Source: CAZBQG01 sp964493945
GTDB lineage: Bacteria; Pseudomonadota; Alphaproteobacteria; Rhodospirillales; UBA2165
DNA: 12,811 nt
Direction of reading: 5' to 3'
Assembly: GCA_964493945.1 (NCBI GenBank)
Contig: CAZBQG010000120.1
Location: 1 to 12,811, forward strand
Part shown: positions 1 through 7,230 of the stretch, in pieces
Position numbering within the stretch: the stretch's first letter is position 1
How the letters are laid out: every line of letters starts with the position of its first letter
The notes under the pieces: generated by a model
What the model saw: only the letters and a program-made list of their open reading frames with translations
Database searches by the model: none
Told to the model about the DNA's origin: nothing
Translations under genes and position numbers: made by a program

Positions 1-555
1 AAACGGAATAAAACCCTTCTCTGTACTGAGCCGGGAAATTTCCTTGGCCTGGGTGACGTCACTGGCGAAATCGGTCACCAGCACATGCAACCCTCTTTTT
101 TTTCCCAGGTTCAGAAGGCGTACCATTTCTGCATTTATTTTTTTGTCCGTGTGGATAACCACGCCCTTGGCCTTGTTGATGGGCGGGTGAAGGAATAAGG
201 ACTGCACCACAATCCCATCCAGGGCTCGGATATAGGTGGATGCCGGGACGGAGCGGGTGGTGTCTATGGCGTCGATTTTTTCCAAAAGCTCCAGCCCACC
301 TTCGGTCATGACCACGAAATCGTTTTTCAGCCGGCGTGCGGTAGCGCTGATCTTTTGGATGAAACGGCGCAAGGCATCGCGGGGATCGATTCGCTGGACT
401 TGCGGTTGCTGGACCGCCGCCGGAGGGGGAGTTAGGCCGCCCACCGGTTGTCCGTCGGCGCGCACCCCGCCTGGGGCTTGGGTTGGCGCCTGCGCCCGGA
501 CTGTGCCGGGGGCAACCAACATTGCCACCAATGCCGCCGCAAGGATCAATTTCAT
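1..555 (-). CDS. Secreted TM1410/GH114-like protein, C-terminal part of the barrel only (3' end cut by window edge)
   Basis: 185 residues are visible and the C-terminus lies beyond base 1. The ATG at 555 is preceded by AGGAG with an 8-base spacer. Residues 1-22 form a signal peptide (MKLILAAALVAM..., ending VRA), so the product is exported. A Pro/Gln-rich linker (about 23-52) follows. From about residue 53 the sequence resembles the C-terminal part of the MJ1477/TM1410 putative glycosidase family, related to endo-alpha-1,4-polygalactosaminidase GH114. It shows an AR-like helix, FVVMTEGGLELL in place of the usual 'f.iI.qNg.eLl', ALDGIVVQSLF, then VLVTDFAS and KGFIPF. The first barrel strands, which carry the acidic pocket residues in full-length members, are absent because the signal peptide leads almost directly into the late strands. 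Catalytic activity is therefore doubtful. It follows the oxidoreductase gene by 36 bases, probably in one operon. The family assignment is from remembered motifs. Confidence 0.65.
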   Translation of the reverse strand, partial: MKLILAAALVAMLVAPGTVRAQAPTQAPGGVRADGQPVGGLTPPPAAVQQPQVQRIDPRDALRRFIQKISATARRLKNDFVVMTEGGLELLEKIDAIDTTRSVPASTYIRALDGIVVQSLFLHPPINKAKGVVIHTDKKINAEMVRLLNLGKKRGLHVLVTDFASDVTQAKEISRLSTEKGFIPF

Positions 556-591
556 CCACCGATCTCCTAAATTTTTGCCTGTCAGCACGGC

Positions 592-1704
592 TCACCCTTT
601 ATCGTTCAAAAGATGTGCCACTTCACGGGCGATGGCCAGGGACGCGGTCAGGCCAGGTGATTCGATACCAAACAGATTGACCAGGCCGGGGATAGCATGA
701 TCGGCCGGCCCGCTCAGAACAAAATCCTTCGCCACCTCGCCCGGGGCCTGAATTTTTGGCCGAATCCCCGCATAGCCGGGCTCCAGGGCATCATCTTCCA
801 GACCCGGCCAATAACGCCTGACGGCATCGTAGAAGACATCGCCACGCCTTGCATCCACCGAATAATCCACTTCGGGTATCCATTCCACATCGGGTCCGAA
901 GCGCGCACCACCGCCCATATCCAGGGTCAAATGGACCCCCAGTCCAGCCTGTTCTGGCACCGGATAGATCAGATGGGAAAAAGGTGCCCGGCCGGCCAGA
1001 ATGAAATAATTACCCTTCGCAAAATAAGTCGGAGGGATGGAATCCGCCGGGATTCCCTCGATCGAGGCGGCGACTCGGGGGGCGGTCAGGCCGGCGCAAT
1101 TTACAAGGCAATTGCAGTCGATCTCCATGGGCTCACGCCCCCCCACGCGAAGCGAAATGGATTGCTGGGTGACTTCGCCGCCCTCAACGGGGGATGACAA
1201 GGCAAGCCGGGCGCTATTATCTTCCCCGTCGCCCTGATAGGCGAGCATCAAGGCATGGGTGTCGAGAATTCCGGATGAGGGTGACAAAAGGGCGCCCTTG
1301 GCGCTCAGCGCGGGTTCCAGGCGCTGGGCCGCCGCTTCGTCCAAAAGTTCCAGGTCATCCACACCGTTATTCGCGGCCTTTTTGCTGATTTCATCCAGCG
1401 TCGCCAATTGGCTTTCATCGCTGGCCACGATCAGCTTGCCAAGGCGCTTATGGGGTACGCCGTGATTGGCGCAATATTCATAGAGAAATTCCTTGCCGGT
1501 AACGCAGAGCTTGGCCTTGAGGCTGTCTTTTTCATAATAGATGCCGGCATGGATGACTTCGCTGTTGCGCGAGCTGGTGCCCGTGCCGATGGCGCCTTCA
1601 GCCTCCAGGATGATCACTTCGCGACCCTGGCCGGCCAGTTCCCGGGCGACGGCCAGACCGATGACGCCCGCTCCGATTACGATACTGTCGGTTTTATCAG
1701 TCAT
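592..1704 (-). CDS. FAD-dependent oxidoreductase, L-2-hydroxyglutarate oxidase (LhgO/L2HGDH) type
   Basis: This 370-residue protein belongs to the DAO (D-amino-acid/2-hydroxyacid oxidase) flavoprotein superfamily. An N-terminal Rossmann motif GAGVIG (residues 11-16) is followed by the acidic strand end IILEAE, which binds the FAD ribose. The block SSRNSEVIHAGIYY (about 44-57) and the C-terminal GIESPGLTASLAI are hallmarks of the L-2-hydroxyglutarate dehydrogenase/oxidase group. These enzymes oxidise L-2-hydroxyglutarate or a related 2-hydroxyacid to the 2-oxoacid and pass electrons to the quinone pool or oxygen. The protein is somewhat shorter than E. coli LhgO (about 420 residues), so a different 2-hydroxyacid substrate is possible. 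There is no signal peptide, so it should act in the cytoplasm or at the inner membrane face. The ATG at 1704 has only a weak upstream purine stretch (AGGTTAAGAAAA). The gene is divergent from the DUF3179 gene and leads the short operon that includes the GH114-like gene. Confidence 0.88.
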   Translation of the reverse strand: MTDKTDSIVIGAGVIGLAVARELAGQGREVIILEAEGAIGTGTSSRNSEVIHAGIYYEKDSLKAKLCVTGKEFLYEYCANHGVPHKRLGKLIVASDESQLATLDEISKKAANNGVDDLELLDEAAAQRLEPALSAKGALLSPSSGILDTHALMLAYQGDGEDNSARLALSSPVEGGEVTQQSISLRVGGREPMEIDCNCLVNCAGLTAPRVAASIEGIPADSIPPTYFAKGNYFILAGRAPFSHLIYPVPEQAGLGVHLTLDMGGGARFGPDVEWIPEVDYSVDARRGDVFYDAVRRYWPGLEDDALEPGYAGIRPKIQAPGEVAKDFVLSGPADHAIPGLVNLFGIESPGLTASLAIAREVAHLLNDKG

Positions 1705-1836
1705 TTTTCTTAACCTGTTTCAAGCCCGTAGAACCTGCCGCCTCAGGCGGGCGCGGTCAACCGTCCCGGAGTTTCACTGATACGTGATTGGCCGTGATTT
1801 GCGCTAGGCCCAGGTACATATTAAATCATTTATATT
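1705..1836. promoter_or_regulatory. Divergent intergenic region with a short perfect inverted repeat
   Basis: These 132 bases separate the minus-strand oxidoreductase gene from the plus-strand DUF3179 gene and must hold both promoters. On the minus strand a TTGACC box (1760-1755) resembles a -35 element, but no good -10 lies 16-18 bases downstream. Just downstream of it is a 5-bp perfect inverted repeat, CCGCC-TCA-GGCGG (1738-1750), which could be an operator or a small leader hairpin. The plus side becomes AT-rich from about 1815 to the ATG at 1837 and shows no clear ribosome binding site. The promoter assignments are weak inference. Confidence 0.3.
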
Positions 1837-2856
1837 ATGAAGAAACACATTGATAAATTTCGCCGCGCTGGGCGGAAAACCGTCAGCGGACTCCTTGCTG
1901 GAGCGCTCTTGCTGGCGGGTTCCAGCGTAGCTTTCGCAGGCCCAGAAATTCCTGATTTCCTCAAAGCACAGTGGCCCAAGACCAACTTCGCCAAAAGTTC
2001 GGTTGGCGTGAACGAAATCATGTCGGGTGGTCCACCCAAGGATGGCATCCCCTCTATCGACGATCCGAAATTCATTTCCGTGCCTGAGGTTAAGGGGTTG
2101 GGTGACACGGTGCCGGTGATCAGTTTCCAGTTGAATGGGGACGCCCGGGCCTATCCTCTGGGCGTTCTCATGCGCCATGAAATTGTCAATGACAATGTGG
2201 GCGGTGTTCCGGTGGCGGTGACCTATTGCCCACTTTGCAACGCTGCCATTGTTTTCGATGCCCGCATCGACGGTAAGGCGCACGAATTCGGCACCACCGG
2301 CAATCTCCGGAATTCCGATCTGGTGATGTATGACCGGACGACCGAAAGCTGGTGGCAGCAGTTCGAGGGCGAGGCCATCATCGGTGATCTGACCGGCAGG
2401 AAATTGAAAATGCTGCCCTCCCGGATTGAAAGTTTCTCCCGTTTCCGCAAACGCTTCCCCAAAGGCAAGATCCTGGTTCCCGCCTATTCTTTTATTACAG
2501 GCTTTGGCGCCAATCCCTATGTGGGATATGACACATCGCCCCGGCCATTCTTGTATAGGGGCCCCCTGCCCAACGGCATTCCGGCATTGGCCCGCGTGGT
2601 CGCTGTCGGCGAAGAGGCCTGGAGCCTCGCCCTGTTGCGCAAGAAGAAAAAGATTGTCAAGGGTGACCTAGTCCTGACCTGGGAAAAAGGGCAGAATTCA
2701 GCCCTCGATTCCCGCGACATTTCCAAGGGCCGCGATGTGGGCAATGTGATTGTCCAGCGCAAGACGGGGAGCGGGTTAAAGGACGAAGTGCATGATATAA
2801 CCTTTGCCTTCGCTTTTCATGCCTTCCGGCCCAAGGGAAAAATCAACATCAACTGA
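1837..2856 (+). CDS. Secreted DUF3179 domain protein
   Basis: 339 residues. Residues 1-34 form a signal peptide (basic n-region MKKHIDKFRRAGRK, hydrophobic core LLAGALLLAGSS, cleavage after AFA), so the protein is exported. The remainder matches the DUF3179 pattern as I know it: VTYCPLCNAAIVFDA (CxxC at 131-134), FGTTGNLRNSDLVMYDRTT, SWWQQFEGEAI, then a basic C-terminal part. The function of DUF3179 is not established; the CPLC pair suggests a metal or redox site, which is inference. The start is well bounded because an in-frame TAA lies at 1822-1824. No Shine-Dalgarno sequence is visible in the AT-rich leader, so the mRNA may be leaderless or poorly translated. The gene stands alone: divergent from the oxidoreductase upstream and closed by a strong terminator downstream. 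Confidence 0.88.
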   Translation: MKKHIDKFRRAGRKTVSGLLAGALLLAGSSVAFAGPEIPDFLKAQWPKTNFAKSSVGVNEIMSGGPPKDGIPSIDDPKFISVPEVKGLGDTVPVISFQLNGDARAYPLGVLMRHEIVNDNVGGVPVAVTYCPLCNAAIVFDARIDGKAHEFGTTGNLRNSDLVMYDRTTESWWQQFEGEAIIGDLTGRKLKMLPSRIESFSRFRKRFPKGKILVPAYSFITGFGANPYVGYDTSPRPFLYRGPLPNGIPALARVVAVGEEAWSLALLRKKKKIVKGDLVLTWEKGQNSALDSRDISKGRDVGNVIVQRKTGSGLKDEVHDITFAFAFHAFRPKGKININ

Positions 2857-2890
2857 TCTTTTCCTCAGAGACGCGGTAGCTGTTGTTTTG

Positions 2891-2930
2891 AAGCCGGAGC
2901 AAGGTTAAAATTCTTGCTCCGGCTTTCATT
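2891..2930 (+). terminator. Rho-independent-type terminator after the DUF3179 gene
   Basis: A perfect 13-bp stem (2891-2903 pairing with 2913-2925, AAGCCGGAGCAAG with its complement) encloses a 9-base loop and is followed by a short T-rich stretch (TCATTTT). It lies 34 bases after the DUF3179 stop codon and 65 bases before the VWA start. It should separate the two transcription units. The T tract is interrupted, so efficiency is uncertain, but the stem is strong. On the opposite strand the stem is followed by CAAAACAAC, so it is probably one-directional. Confidence 0.8.
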
Positions 2931-2989
2931 TTGGACAGGCGTCTTTCCTGGAGCAGGGAGAGAGGCATACGGTTTGAGAAGGAAGTTCC

Positions 2990-3700
2990 ATGACGGACGG
3001 AAAGCTTCCAACGAAATCAAGCGACGGCGATGTTGATGCATTCCTGCGCAAGGTGTCGGTTACGCCCCTGCGCGCCCCCCGCGCGGGTGAGCGCGGGCGC
3101 CTGATATTCGCCATGGACGCCACCGCCAGCCGCGAGCCGGTCTGGGATCATGCCTGCCAGATTCAAGGAGAAATGTTCAGCCAGACCGCCGCCCTTGGCG
3201 GATTGGAGATCCAGCTCGCCTATTACCGGGGGTTCGGCGAATTCAAATCCAGCGAATGGCTGACCGATGAAAAAGCTTTTTTGCACCAGATGACTTCCGT
3301 CTTCTGCCTGGCCGGTGAAACCCAATTAGGCAAGGTCCTTGCCCATGCCGTCAAGGAGGCCAAGGCCAAGCCGGTCAATGCCCTAGTTTTCGTCGGTGAT
3401 TGCGTTGAAGAGGATGTTGATAAACTGGGTGCCGTGGCGGGAGAGCTGGGGATTTTGGGTGTACCTGCTTTTCTGTTTCATGAAGGTTCGGACCCCATTG
3501 CCGAATTTGCTTTCAAGCAGATCGCCCGCCTGACCAAGGGCGCCTATTGCCGCTTCGATGCCAGCAGTGCCAAGACGCTGGCCCAGCTTTTGCGCGCCGT
3601 TGCCGTCTTCGCCGCCGGTGGGCGCCAGGCGCTCCAGTCCTTGGCCGAACGCCAAGGCGGCGAAGTGCTGAAAATAGCCCATCAGGTAAGCCGTAGCTGA
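2990..3700 (+). CDS. VWA (von Willebrand factor A-like) domain protein, cytoplasmic
   Basis: 236 residues with no signal peptide or membrane segment. Strand RLIFAMDATAS places a metal-ion-dependent adhesion site (MIDAS) variant DxTxS at D43/T45/S47. The other expected MIDAS positions are visible as T111 (in AGETQLGKVL) and D137 (in ALVFVGDCVEED), so the metal site looks intact with Thr replacing the first Ser. VWA domains mediate metal-dependent protein contacts; the partner here is unknown. The start is supported by GAGAAGGAAG a few bases upstream of the ATG. The stop codon TGA abuts the ATG of the J-protein gene (TGAATG), which implies translational coupling and possibly a joint complex. 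The gene is first in a plus-strand run that follows the terminator at 2891-2930. I did not find a convincing promoter between them. Confidence 0.85.
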   Translation: MTDGKLPTKSSDGDVDAFLRKVSVTPLRAPRAGERGRLIFAMDATASREPVWDHACQIQGEMFSQTAALGGLEIQLAYYRGFGEFKSSEWLTDEKAFLHQMTSVFCLAGETQLGKVLAHAVKEAKAKPVNALVFVGDCVEEDVDKLGAVAGELGILGVPAFLFHEGSDPIAEFAFKQIARLTKGAYCRFDASSAKTLAQLLRAVAVFAAGGRQALQSLAERQGGEVLKIAHQVSRS

Positions 3701-4432
3701 ATGCCCTATATCGCTCTAGGTCTTGGTTTGGCTATCGGGTTGTATCTTCTCGGGCGCTGGTTCGTGGTGGCCAAGCCCACTACCGTCATCAAATTTCTGC
3801 GCTGGACCGGAATGATACTCCTGCTATTGGGCGGCATCTTCCTGGCCATCAGCGGTCGCCTGGGCTGGCTCATATTTCTTCTGCCGGTGGTTCTCCCATG
3901 GATCATGCGGGCGCGTCAGGCGGCGCGCATGGCCAAAAATTTCTCGCGCATGGCATCGGGCTCCAGAGGGGCGGGCACCGGACAATCCTCGCAGATCGAG
4001 ACCCGTTTCCTACGCATGCTTTTGGATCATGACAGTGGCGAGATGAATGGTCAGGTTCTGGAAGGCCGGTTCGCCGGGCGCCAGTTGGCTGATCTTTCCT
4101 TTGACGGTCTCATTTCCCTTTATGGCGAATGCGCCCCCGTGGATGAACAATCGGCCCAGGTTCTGGCTGCCTATCTGGAACGGAATTTTCCCGAAGATTG
4201 GCGCGAAAGGGCGGAGAGTGCCGAAACCCATTCCGGGGGCGCCAGCAACGGCAAAAGCGCCATGACCCGGGATGAAGCCTATGACGTGCTGGGACTGGAA
4301 GCCGGCGCCAGCACCGAGGAAATCAAGGCGGCCCACCATAAGCTGATGAGCAAGATTCATCCCGATCATGGCGGTTCCACCTATCTCGCCACCAAGATCA
4401 ATCAGGCCAAGGATTTCCTTTTGGGGGACTGA
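3701..4432 (+). CDS. Membrane-anchored J-domain co-chaperone, Tim14/Pam18 (TimB)-like
   Basis: 243 residues. Hydrophobic segments at about 3-24, 35-51 and 54-69 anchor the N-terminus in the inner membrane. A basic stretch follows (RARQAARMAKNF), then a charged middle domain (about 95-170), a Gly/Ser-rich linker and a C-terminal J domain (188-243). The HPD tripeptide that stimulates Hsp70 ATPase is at 220-222 in KIHPDHGGSTYL. The sequence around it (MTRDEAYDVLGL, HPDHGGS, KINQAKDFLL) closely resembles mitochondrial Tim14/Pam18. Bacterial homologues (TimB in Caulobacter) are known from the literature on the origin of the mitochondrial import motor. It likely recruits DnaK to the membrane. The ATG directly follows the VWA stop, with no own ribosome binding site visible beyond the end of the VWA gene, so coupling is likely. 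One base separates it from the next gene's ATG. Confidence 0.87.
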   Translation: MPYIALGLGLAIGLYLLGRWFVVAKPTTVIKFLRWTGMILLLLGGIFLAISGRLGWLIFLLPVVLPWIMRARQAARMAKNFSRMASGSRGAGTGQSSQIETRFLRMLLDHDSGEMNGQVLEGRFAGRQLADLSFDGLISLYGECAPVDEQSAQVLAAYLERNFPEDWRERAESAETHSGGASNGKSAMTRDEAYDVLGLEAGASTEEIKAAHHKLMSKIHPDHGGSTYLATKINQAKDFLLGD

Positions 4433-4433
4433 G

Positions 4434-5924
4434 ATGATGCGTCTGGCAATCGTGAGGGCGCTGGGGGCCATGGCGCTGGGATTGCTGGCGGGTTTGGCCG
4501 CTATTCCCGCCAACGCCATGCCGCCCGCCGGAATTTGCCGCATCGGTCAGGCATTGGATGCCCACCGCAATGGTTTGGCCCTGGAACGCTCCGCAAACTG
4601 GAAAGGCGCCAGGAGTCAATGGCTGGAACTGGCCAGGATGGGATGGTCCCCGGCCCAAAGCCGCTTGGCCCGCTTGATGGCGGCAAAAAAAGGCGGCGGC
4701 GCCAAACCCGGAGAGGCTGTTTTCTGGGCGGCGTTGGCAGGCCGGGCAGGGGATGGAGAGGCCCGCGCTCTTTTGGCCAGGCAGGGCCGGGCGCCGGATC
4801 AGGCACGGATCTCGGCTTGGCGCCCAACCCCCCAATCGTGCAAACCATCGGCGGCACCCAAAGTACGGAAAGGCAAGCCGCCGGCCGAGACGGTAAAAGC
4901 CGGGGGGGCTGTTTTCCATCTGACCTACCGGATGCGTCTGGGGCCGGAGGTGCGCGCGGGTTTTCGCCGGACATTAAGCCGGAGCCTGGAAATGGCCGCA
5001 AGGGAGCCCGGTGCCAGCGGCTCTCTATTGGGTTTGATCAAGGCTTTCGAAATCGCCCCGGGTGACCGTTATGCGCGTTACGTCGGGTGGGTGCCGCATA
5101 AGAAGCGCCATTTCATACGCTTGACGATCGGCAATTTCAGCGACAAATCGCCCGCCCATCTGGGGCGCGCAATTTGGTGGACGCTCAAGCGGCGCATCTA
5201 TGACACTTTGCCGGGCGCGAGCCTGATTGATCCTTATCTGCGCCAGATCGGGGGCAAAAAAATTCTGGGTTCGGTCTATCCCGATATCCGCAATGACCGG
5301 TATTTCAAGATCATCGAACAGGCCTTCCGCATGGTAAAAAGGCTGCCTCCGAAATTGAGCCGCTTCATCAAGATCGTCGATGAGATCCATTACAACCCGT
5401 CTTCCCGGCACTATGTCCGGGGCGGCACCTTGGATGCCGCGGCCGCCTATTACAACCGTATCCTCAGCCGCGAAGGCCACCGGCTGATCTTTTTCAGGCG
5501 CAATGTGCTCTATTCCTCACCGCTTTTTTTCCTGCGCAGTTTTGTTCATGAAGGCACCCACGCCATGCAGGACCAGAAGGCCTGGCGCTACAATCACGAA
5601 ATCCCTCAGATGCGCATCCGCCTTAAAAATCTGGAGGCGGCGGGCAAGGGGAACACGGAAGCGGCACGTAACTTGCGCGCCGAGGAAGCCCGCAAATTCA
5701 AATATGTGCTCCGCTGGTACAAAGGTAAGGAAACCCCCACCGGCCTGGTGCCCGATATCGCCTTTGAATGCGAAGCGACCCTCAACGAGATTGAAACCGT
5801 GCGCGCCGCCGCCGGCAGCCCCGATGCCATGAATGATTCGGCCTATGTGAAGCTTTGCCCGGAAGCCAGGCGCCGCTTGATCCGCTGGCGGGACGCTTCT
5901 TTTGCCAAGTCGCGGCGCCGCTGA
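4434..5924 (+). CDS. Secreted protein with HEGTH putative zinc-peptidase motif, unknown family
   Basis: 496 residues. I place the start at the ATG at 4434, one base after the J-protein TGA, because GGGGGA lies about 6 bases upstream and this start gives a proper signal peptide (MMRLAIVRALGAMALGLLAGLAAIPANA, about 28 residues). An in-frame ATG at 4368 would extend into the upstream gene and bury the signal peptide. Residues 45-110 look like Sel1/TPR-type helices (WLELARMGWSPAQSRLARLM, EAVFWAALAGRAGDGEARALL). A long basic, aromatic-rich region follows, then HEGTH at 372-376 inside FVHEGTHAMQD, matching the HExxH zinc signature. Glutamates at 445, 447, 452 and 454 (FECEATLNEIE) are candidates for a third ligand. 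I do not recognise the family. A periplasmic metallopeptidase or peptidase-like protein is plausible but unproven. Confidence 0.75.
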   Translation: MMRLAIVRALGAMALGLLAGLAAIPANAMPPAGICRIGQALDAHRNGLALERSANWKGARSQWLELARMGWSPAQSRLARLMAAKKGGGAKPGEAVFWAALAGRAGDGEARALLARQGRAPDQARISAWRPTPQSCKPSAAPKVRKGKPPAETVKAGGAVFHLTYRMRLGPEVRAGFRRTLSRSLEMAAREPGASGSLLGLIKAFEIAPGDRYARYVGWVPHKKRHFIRLTIGNFSDKSPAHLGRAIWWTLKRRIYDTLPGASLIDPYLRQIGGKKILGSVYPDIRNDRYFKIIEQAFRMVKRLPPKLSRFIKIVDEIHYNPSSRHYVRGGTLDAAAAYYNRILSREGHRLIFFRRNVLYSSPLFFLRSFVHEGTHAMQDQKAWRYNHEIPQMRIRLKNLEAAGKGNTEAARNLRAEEARKFKYVLRWYKGKETPTGLVPDIAFECEATLNEIETVRAAAGSPDAMNDSAYVKLCPEARRRLIRWRDASFAKSRRR

Positions 5925-5941
5925 TATTCTTTAACGCGGCT

Positions 5942-7230
5942 ATGAAACTTACCTCCGAAGAAAAAAACATGCTGGATGGCCGTGACGGCCCCGCCGCCGC
6001 CAAGGCCATGGACCTTTTGCTCCGTTATGGCGAGGCGCTGGGCGCGGAGCGTCTGGTTCCCACCAACAATGTGGCGGGGACCGTCGGCTCATCATCGCCG
6101 TTCATCCGCGATTATTATGCCAAGGAAGGCGATCACGGGCGGGATGCACTGTTTTCCAGGTTCGATCTGGACAGCGACGAGGCGGTGGAAATCCCACAAG
6201 CAAGAGCCTTCACCTGTCATTTACAGACCCGCCTCGATCCCGATCATTGGGAATTGCAGGGCGCGGACCGGGCCAGATTGGATTTCCATCTGGAAAGCCA
6301 GGCCTTCTCGGCCAGCAAGGGTGTGCAGTTAATGAACAGTTGCGCGCCTTATCTGTTGGGAAATTTGCCGGTTAAGGGTGAGTATTGCGCCTGGATGGAA
6401 AGTTCCGCCGTGATCTATTGCAATTCGGTCTTCGGCGCCAGAACCAACGCGGAGGGGCGCGAAAGCACGGCGGCGGCCATGCTGACTGGGCGCATTCCGC
6501 ATTGGGGTATCACCTGGACAGCCAACGGTTCGGTACCCAACTGATCGAGTTGGAGTGCGAGGTTGAGACCATCGCCGATTGGGGGCAGCTGGGCTATTTC
6601 ATGGGCGGTCAGGTGGAGGAAAATATTCCGGTTATTGATGGCGCCACCTCCAGGCCTGATCTGATCCGCCACAAACATTTGGGGGCGGCTGCCGCTTCTT
6701 CGGGTGGGGTTGAGATGTATCATCTGGTGGGTGCGACGCCCGAAGCCGATAGCCTTGAAATGGCTTTCGGCCCGAACAAGCCGGTGGCGACTATCAGCTA
6801 TGGGCAAGTCCAGAAGCGCCAGGCTTACGAAGACCTCAATTCCAACGGCAGCGATACGGATCTGGATTACGTCATGCTCGGCTGCCCCCGTTATAATATT
6901 GAGCAGGTTTGGATGGCGGCCAGGCTGTTGGAGGGCAAGCGGATCAGTGAGCGATGTGGGCTTTGGATTTTTACCTCGCGCTCCATAAAGGATATCGCGG
7001 AGCGTAACGGGCTCAGCGAAATCATCAAGCAGAGCGGTGCCGTTCTGATGACCGACACCTGTTCGGCCATGGCGCTATCGGTTCCCAAAGGATGCAAGGT
7101 GGCGGCGACGGATTCGGCCAAGCAGACCCATTACCTGCCTTCCATGTTGGGCATCCAGACCTGGTTCGGAACCACTGCCGAATGTATAGATGGGGCGATC
7201 AGCGGCATCTGGCGGGGCGAAGCACCATGA
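5942..7230 (+). CDS. Aconitase X (AcnX) catalytic subunit, interrupted by a one-base frameshift near 6506
   Basis: The AcnX large subunit (DUF521) dehydrates small hydroxyacids. Known members act on cis-3-hydroxy-L-proline in bacteria or mevalonate-5-phosphate in archaea; the substrate here is unknown. The ATG at 5942 opens MKLTSEEKNMLDG, a typical AcnX start. The first frame runs through PTNNVAGTVGSSSPF, NSCAPYL and CNSVFGARTN to TGRIPHWG, then leaves the family and stops at 6542-6544. The rest continues in another frame from TAT at 6508 (YHLDSQRF...), through LGCPRYN and TDTCSAMA, to TGA at 7228-7230. Adding one G to the GGGG at 6504-6507 restores a single product of 429 residues, normal for the family. 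Candidate Fe-S cysteines are 134, 315 and 374 in the restored numbering. As printed, the gene yields a truncated 200-residue protein. A sequencing or assembly error and a real mutation cannot be distinguished here. It starts 17 bases after the HEGTH gene with only a weak ribosome binding site. Confidence 0.85.
6501..6510 (+). other. Frameshift site in the AcnX catalytic gene
   Basis: The local sequence ATTGGGGTAT contains a run of four G. The upstream frame reads CAT TGG GGT ATC, while the homologous downstream frame begins TAT CAC CTG GAC at 6508. Five G instead of four would give CAT TGG GGG TAT and join the two conserved halves without loss. No canonical X-XXY-YYZ slippery heptamer is present in the upstream frame, which argues against programmed frameshifting. 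Confidence 0.8.

Noticed and set aside
59..595. Minus-strand open frame rich in Arg/Pro/Gly overlapping the GH114-like gene
   Set aside because: The frame starting at 555 has a ribosome binding site, signal peptide and family motifs; this one has none and overlaps the stop of the oxidoreductase gene.
2931..2970. Possible promoter (TTGGAC near 2931) before the VWA gene
   Set aside because: No acceptable -10 element at 16-18 bases spacing; the only TA-containing box is too far downstream.
4368..4433. Upstream in-frame ATG for the HEGTH gene
   Set aside because: It would overlap the J-domain coding end and place 22 residues before a clean signal peptide.
4535..5065. Plus-strand Gly/Arg-rich open frame inside the HEGTH gene
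   Set aside because: Out-of-frame shadow with low-complexity composition; the frame of the HEGTH gene is continuous through it.
6503..6509. Programmed -1 frameshift in the AcnX gene
   Set aside because: The zero-frame heptamer does not fit X-XXY-YYZ, re-pairing of tRNAs on shifted codons would be poor, and I found no obvious downstream stem-loop; a one-base indel is simpler.
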